A stretch of 64,000 bases of DNA from Robertmurraya_A mangrovi (lineage in GTDB: Bacteria; Bacillota; Bacilli; Bacillales; Cytobacillaceae). The position numbers and the translations under genes were made by a program. The stretch covers positions 7,791-71,790 of the forward strand of contig NZ_JAXOFX010000021.1 in the NCBI RefSeq assembly GCF_034427655.1. The letters are read 5' to 3'. This document shows positions 60,669 to 64,000 of this stretch, piece by piece; the stretch's first letter is position 1, and each line of letters begins with the position of its first letter. The notes beneath the pieces were generated by a model. It was not told the DNA's origin and did not search any database. It saw nothing but the letters and a program-made list of their open reading frames with translations.

Positions 60669-62135
60669 TTGAGAGTACTTACAACTAAAGAACAGTGGTT
60701 TGGAAACATTAGGGGTGATGTATTAGCGGGCATTTTAGTTGCGCTTGCTTTAATTCCTGAAGCGATTGCCTTTTCCATTATTGCAGGGGTAGATCCAATG
60801 GTCGGATTATACGCTTCTTTTTGTATTGCGGTGACTATTGCCTTTGTTGGAGGGAGACCAGGGATGATCTCAGCTGCAACAGGAGCAATGGCCTTATTAA
60901 TGATTACTCTTGTGAAAGACCATGGTCTACAATATTTATTTGCTGCTACTATTTTGACGGGTGTTCTGCAAATCCTTTTTGGGACTCTAAAGATAGCTCG
61001 TTACATGAAGTTTATTCCTAGGTCTGTCATGATTGGTTTCGTTAATGCTCTAGCAATTCTAATTTTTATGGCTCAGCTAGAACAATTCGTAAGCGCAACT
61101 TGGGTGATGTACGCGATGGTTGCTGGTTCGTTAGCGATTATTTATATCTTTCCTAGAGTTACAAAAGCAGTCCCATCTCCGTTAGTTGCAATTATTGTTA
61201 TTACTATTATTGCTATTATGACTAAAAGTGATGTAAGAACAGTAGGAGATATGGGGCAGTTAACATCTGTACTACCTGCTTTCTTCATTCCAGATGTTCC
61301 ATTTAATTTTGAAACATTAAAAATTATTTTCCCTTATGCTTTAGGTTTATCCATTGTTGGTTTACTTGAGTCATTATTGACTGCTTCAATTGTTGATGAT
61401 ATGACAGACACAGCGAGTGATAAAAATAGAGAAAGCCGCGGGCAAGGGATTGCTAATATTGTTGCAGGACTATTCGGCGGGATGGCTGGATGTGCAATGA
61501 TAGGTCAATCTGTTATCAATGTAAAATCAGGTGGACGTGGAAGACTTTCTGCACTAGTTGCTGGAGTATTTCTAATGTTCCTTATCCTAGTGTTAGGAAC
61601 AATTGTTGTACAAATACCGATGGCTGCACTTGTGGGTGTTATGATTATGGTCTCTGTTGGAACATTTGATTGGTCCTCTATTAAAGGTTTAGCTAAAGCA
61701 CCTTTAACAGATTCTATTGTAATGGTTGTTACAGTCATTACTGTCGTAGCAACACATAACCTAGCAATTGGAGTCTTTGCAGGTATTATTTTAAGTGCTA
61801 TTTTCTTTGTTGCAAAAATTTCTAAGATACAAGTTCAGTCCCGTTTAGATGGAGACAAAAAAGTATATATAGTTAAAGGTCAAGTTTTCTTTGCTTCTGT
61901 TGATGAAATTATAGCAGCCTTTGACTTTAACGATAAAGTGAATGAGGTTGAAATTGATTTTACACATGCCCACGTCTGGGACGATTCAGCTGTAGCGGCA
62001 ATTGACAAGATTGTCATTAAGCTTAGGGAAAATGGGACCCTAGTTCGCTTAGTTGGATTAAACGGTCCTAGTTCCAAGTTAATTGACCGGTTAGCTGTCC
62101 ATAGAAAAGCTGGAGCCAAACTATCGGGACATTAA
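60669..62135 (+). CDS. SulP-family anion transporter with STAS domain
   Basis: A 488-residue transporter with 10-12 helices and a C-terminal STAS domain (about 400-480; HAHVWDDSAVAAIDKIVIKLRENG). The opening RGDVLAGILVALALIPEAIAFSIIAGVDPMVGLYASF is the SulP signature. It imports sulfate, bicarbonate or another anion; the substrate is not predictable. It starts at TTG 60669 with AGGGGTG upstream. A small stem-loop (arms GACTTTGA and TCAAAGTC) lies at about 60612-60634 in the leader. Confidence 0.92.
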   Translation: MRVLTTKEQWFGNIRGDVLAGILVALALIPEAIAFSIIAGVDPMVGLYASFCIAVTIAFVGGRPGMISAATGAMALLMITLVKDHGLQYLFAATILTGVLQILFGTLKIARYMKFIPRSVMIGFVNALAILIFMAQLEQFVSATWVMYAMVAGSLAIIYIFPRVTKAVPSPLVAIIVITIIAIMTKSDVRTVGDMGQLTSVLPAFFIPDVPFNFETLKIIFPYALGLSIVGLLESLLTASIVDDMTDTASDKNRESRGQGIANIVAGLFGGMAGCAMIGQSVINVKSGGRGRLSALVAGVFLMFLILVLGTIVVQIPMAALVGVMIMVSVGTFDWSSIKGLAKAPLTDSIVMVVTVITVVATHNLAIGVFAGIILSAIFFVAKISKIQVQSRLDGDKKVYIVKGQVFFASVDEIIAAFDFNDKVNEVEIDFTHAHVWDDSAVAAIDKIVIKLRENGTLVRLVGLNGPSSKLIDRLAVHRKAGAKLSGH

Positions 62136-62163
62136 AAAGCGCGTTTCTAACGTGCTTTTTTCT
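62134..62163 (+). terminator. Terminator after the SulP gene
   Basis: AAAAAGCGCG and CGTGCTTTTTT arms, nearly perfect, overlapping the stop codon. Confidence 0.8.
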
Positions 62164-62349
62164 ACATAATAGTTAGAGGCTGAAATCCATAAAAGAGCAG
62201 AACATATTGAATGGTTTGTTATTACTATAACCTTAACAACTGGAAAGATCTCTTAATAGAGGTCTTTTCTTTTTTTGCTTTAAAAAAGAATAACTCTTTT
62301 CGATAGGCACAAAATATAGCTTACTATTCTAGTTAAGAAAGGGGATATG

Positions 62350-63459
62350 ATGAAAACATTTAGAATTCTGCTTTCAGTAATTGTTCTATTCACTGGTATA
62401 GCTTCATTTCCTTATATGGGACATGCAGTTTCAGCAAGAGGTGCTATCTTAATGGAACAAGAATCAGGTAGGGTGCTGTTTGAGAAAAATGCTCATACCC
62501 CCATGAGGATAGCCAGTATTACGAAAATAATGACAGCTATTTTAGCAATCGAATCAGGTAAGTTGGACGAGTATGTCACCGTTAGTGAGAAGGCGTATCG
62601 TACAGAGGGATCATCTATATACATTCAACCAGGCGATAAGATTAAGCTTATTGATTTAACTTACGGCCTCATGCTCCGCTCGGGTAATGATGCAGCTGTT
62701 GCAATAGCAGAGCATGTGGGTGGAGATCTTGAGAACTTTGTTACTTTAATGAATAAAAAAGCAAAACAGATTGGGATGAAGAATACAACTTTTGCAAATC
62801 CCCATGGATTAGATGATCATGAAAACCATTATTCAACTGCATATGACATGGCTCTTTTAACGAGGTATGCGATGAATAATAAGGATTATGCTAAAATATC
62901 TTCTACAAAAAGCTATACTTGTAAGTCCTTAGATAGAGCAATGAATACTTGGCTAAATAAAAATAAATTGCTTAATATGTATCCATATTCCACGGGAGGG
63001 AAAACAGGCTACACAAAACGTGCGAAGAGAACCTTAGTTTCAACTGCTGAAAAAGAAAAGCTTAAGTTAATTGCAGTGACTATTAATGATAGAAATGATT
63101 GGCAAGATCATATGGCTCTTTTTAATCAAGCTTTTAATCAGTATGAGGCTGTAAAAATTATAGACAAAGAAAAACAAATAAATTACCTTAGTGTTATCTT
63201 TGGAAAAGTAGTCCCGAAAAGAGATATTATTTATCCTTTAAAGAAGGGCGAGAGACAGGAGATTTCAATTTCAATAAGTGTTGATTCTGATTTAAAGGAA
63301 AGAGAAGATTTTAAGAAACCTATTGGGAAAGTGAAAATTTCATTAAAGGATGAATTAATTGGAGAGAGCCCACTTATTTTAGTAGAACCATTTGAGACCT
63401 CTGAGAAAGAAGATAAGGATTGGTGGGAGAAAATAAAAAGCAAACTAAATATTAATTAA
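62350..63459 (+). CDS. D-alanyl-D-alanine carboxypeptidase (penicillin-binding protein, DacF/DacB-like)
   Basis: A 369-residue exported S11 peptidase. Signal peptide ends near MGHAVSA. Catalytic motifs are S-x-x-K in MRIASITKIMTAILAI, S-G-N in LMLRSGNDAAVAIAEH and K-T-G in YSTGGKTGYTKR. The C-terminal beta domain (about 265-355) is typical of PBP5-like enzymes. It trims pentapeptide side chains of peptidoglycan. ATG 62350 is preferred over 62347 for spacing from AAAGGGG. Confidence 0.93.
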   Translation: MKTFRILLSVIVLFTGIASFPYMGHAVSARGAILMEQESGRVLFEKNAHTPMRIASITKIMTAILAIESGKLDEYVTVSEKAYRTEGSSIYIQPGDKIKLIDLTYGLMLRSGNDAAVAIAEHVGGDLENFVTLMNKKAKQIGMKNTTFANPHGLDDHENHYSTAYDMALLTRYAMNNKDYAKISSTKSYTCKSLDRAMNTWLNKNKLLNMYPYSTGGKTGYTKRAKRTLVSTAEKEKLKLIAVTINDRNDWQDHMALFNQAFNQYEAVKIIDKEKQINYLSVIFGKVVPKRDIIYPLKKGERQEISISISVDSDLKEREDFKKPIGKVKISLKDELIGESPLILVEPFETSEKEDKDWWEKIKSKLNIN

Positions 63460-63489
63460 AGTAGACTTCTTGGAGGTCTACTTTTTTTG
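63460..63489 (+). terminator. Terminator after the carboxypeptidase gene
   Basis: AGTAGACTTC and GAGGTCTACT arms around a short loop, followed by seven T residues. Confidence 0.85.
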
Positions 63490-63510
63490 GGGGATTTTTC
63501 GGAAACCGTA

Positions 63511-63699
63511 TTGACATCTATTTAATGAGGTAGTAATATAGTAAATCTCGCTGAGAAAAAGAAGTAATTAACTCTCCGGTGAGAAAAAAGATTCTTGACT
63601 TTATCAATATGGATTTGTTATTATATTAATTGTCGCTGAGATGACATGAAAGTTATTTCAGGATAACGATTGACAGCTTTGGGTTATACGTGATATGAT
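63511..63699 (+). promoter_or_regulatory. Three tandem rRNA promoters
   Basis: P1: TTGACA (63511-63516), 17 bp, TAATAT (63534-63539). P2: TTGACT (63595-63600), 18 bp, TATTAT (63619-63624). P3: TTGACA (63670-63675), 18 bp, TATGAT (63694-63699). Downstream, TTCTTTGAAAACTAAACAAAAC at 63721-63741 (approximately) is the usual leader sequence before 16S in Bacillus. Tandem promoters are normal for rrn operons. Confidence 0.85.
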
Positions 63700-63787
63700 A
63701 ATCATCTTGCTTCAAACTAGTTCTTTGAAAACTAAACAAAACAGAAACGTCAACGTTTGAATTTTTATTTAAGAGCTAATCTTACTC

Positions 63788-64000
63788 TTTATTGGAGAGT
63801 TTGATCCTGGCTCAGGACGAACGCTGGCGGCGTGCCTAATACATGCAAGTCGAGCGAAGTTTTAAAAGCTTTTCTTTTGAAACTTAGCGGCGGACGGGTG
63901 AGTAACACGTGGGCAACCTGCCTGTAAGACTGGGATAACTTCGGGAAACCGGAGCTAATACCGGATAATATGTTTCTTCTCATGAAGGAACATTGAAAGA
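63788..64000 (+). rRNA. rrs: 16S ribosomal RNA, 5' fragment
   Basis: GGAGAGTTTGATCCTGGCTC (63793-63812) is the universal 16S start, and CGGCGTGCCTAATACATGCA and GGCGGACGGGTGAGTAACAC follow. About 213 bases are in the window and the rest lies to the right. The start is placed by analogy with B. subtilis. Confidence 0.97.

Noticed and set aside
1..64000. CRISPR array or Cas genes, including those of CRISPR-associated Tn7-like elements
   Set aside because: No regularly spaced repeats of 25-40 bp and no Cas-like protein are seen. The only tandem units are the TnsB sites at 2553-2630.

Overview
The window is AT-rich chromosomal DNA of a low-GC, endospore-former-type Bacillota, most likely Bacillus sensu lato (family Bacillaceae). 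Supporting signs are a glmS ribozyme, a T-box ahead of argS, a cobalamin riboswitch, a Rex operator and a cre-like site ahead of adhE, AGGAGG-type ribosome binding sites with frequent TTG/GTG starts, and a Bacillus-like 16S rRNA start at the right edge. I do not assign a genus.

The main feature is a complete Tn7-like transposon at 2546-26111 (23,566 bp), downstream of glmS. Its ends read TGTTTT...AAAACA, the 5-bp target duplication is GCAAG (2541-2545 and 26112-26116), and both ends carry TnsB-type repeats. It inserted into the last codons of a methyl-accepting chemotaxis gene convergent with glmS. The lost 3' end of that gene is still visible beside glmS at 2501-2545, and the main part (26048-28066) now ends in codons supplied by the transposon. 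The core tnsA-tnsB-tnsC-tnsD lies at the glmS-distal side, and a second TnsD/TniQ gene lies just inside the glmS-proximal end.

The cargo has two themes. One is metal handling and extracytoplasmic thiol/copper chemistry: czcO-czrA-czcD, copC-copD-bdbD-bdbC-sco, cadC-cadA, a FixH/YtkA-like lipoprotein and a YnfA-like membrane protein. The other is a set of likely toxin or defence genes: a HEPN protein with an RNDIMH motif, and a three-gene operon of MqsR-like toxin, MqsA-Panacea-type antitoxin and a protein with an internally duplicated HEPN-like region. The last operon is the best candidate for an undescribed system.

Right of the element are core genes: fabZ, an ECF sigma factor with a DUF4179-type membrane partner, adhE under apparent Rex/CcpA control with a small gene ahead of it, several small proteins, a lipid kinase, DedA and TSUP membrane proteins, argS with a T-box, rodA, mgtE and sfsA. 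argS is flanked by two copies of a 145-bp repeat. From 46.7 to 58.1 kb a cobalamin riboswitch precedes a tightly packed B12 uptake and salvage operon (btuF, btuC, btuD-cbiZ fusion, cbiB, cobD, cobU, cobQ, cobS, cobC, a CobU-like paralogue, pduO, cblT, cblS). A paired SMR efflux system, an acetyltransferase, a VOC protein, a SulP transporter and a D,D-carboxypeptidase follow. The window ends with three tandem rRNA promoters and the first ~210 bp of a 16S rRNA gene.
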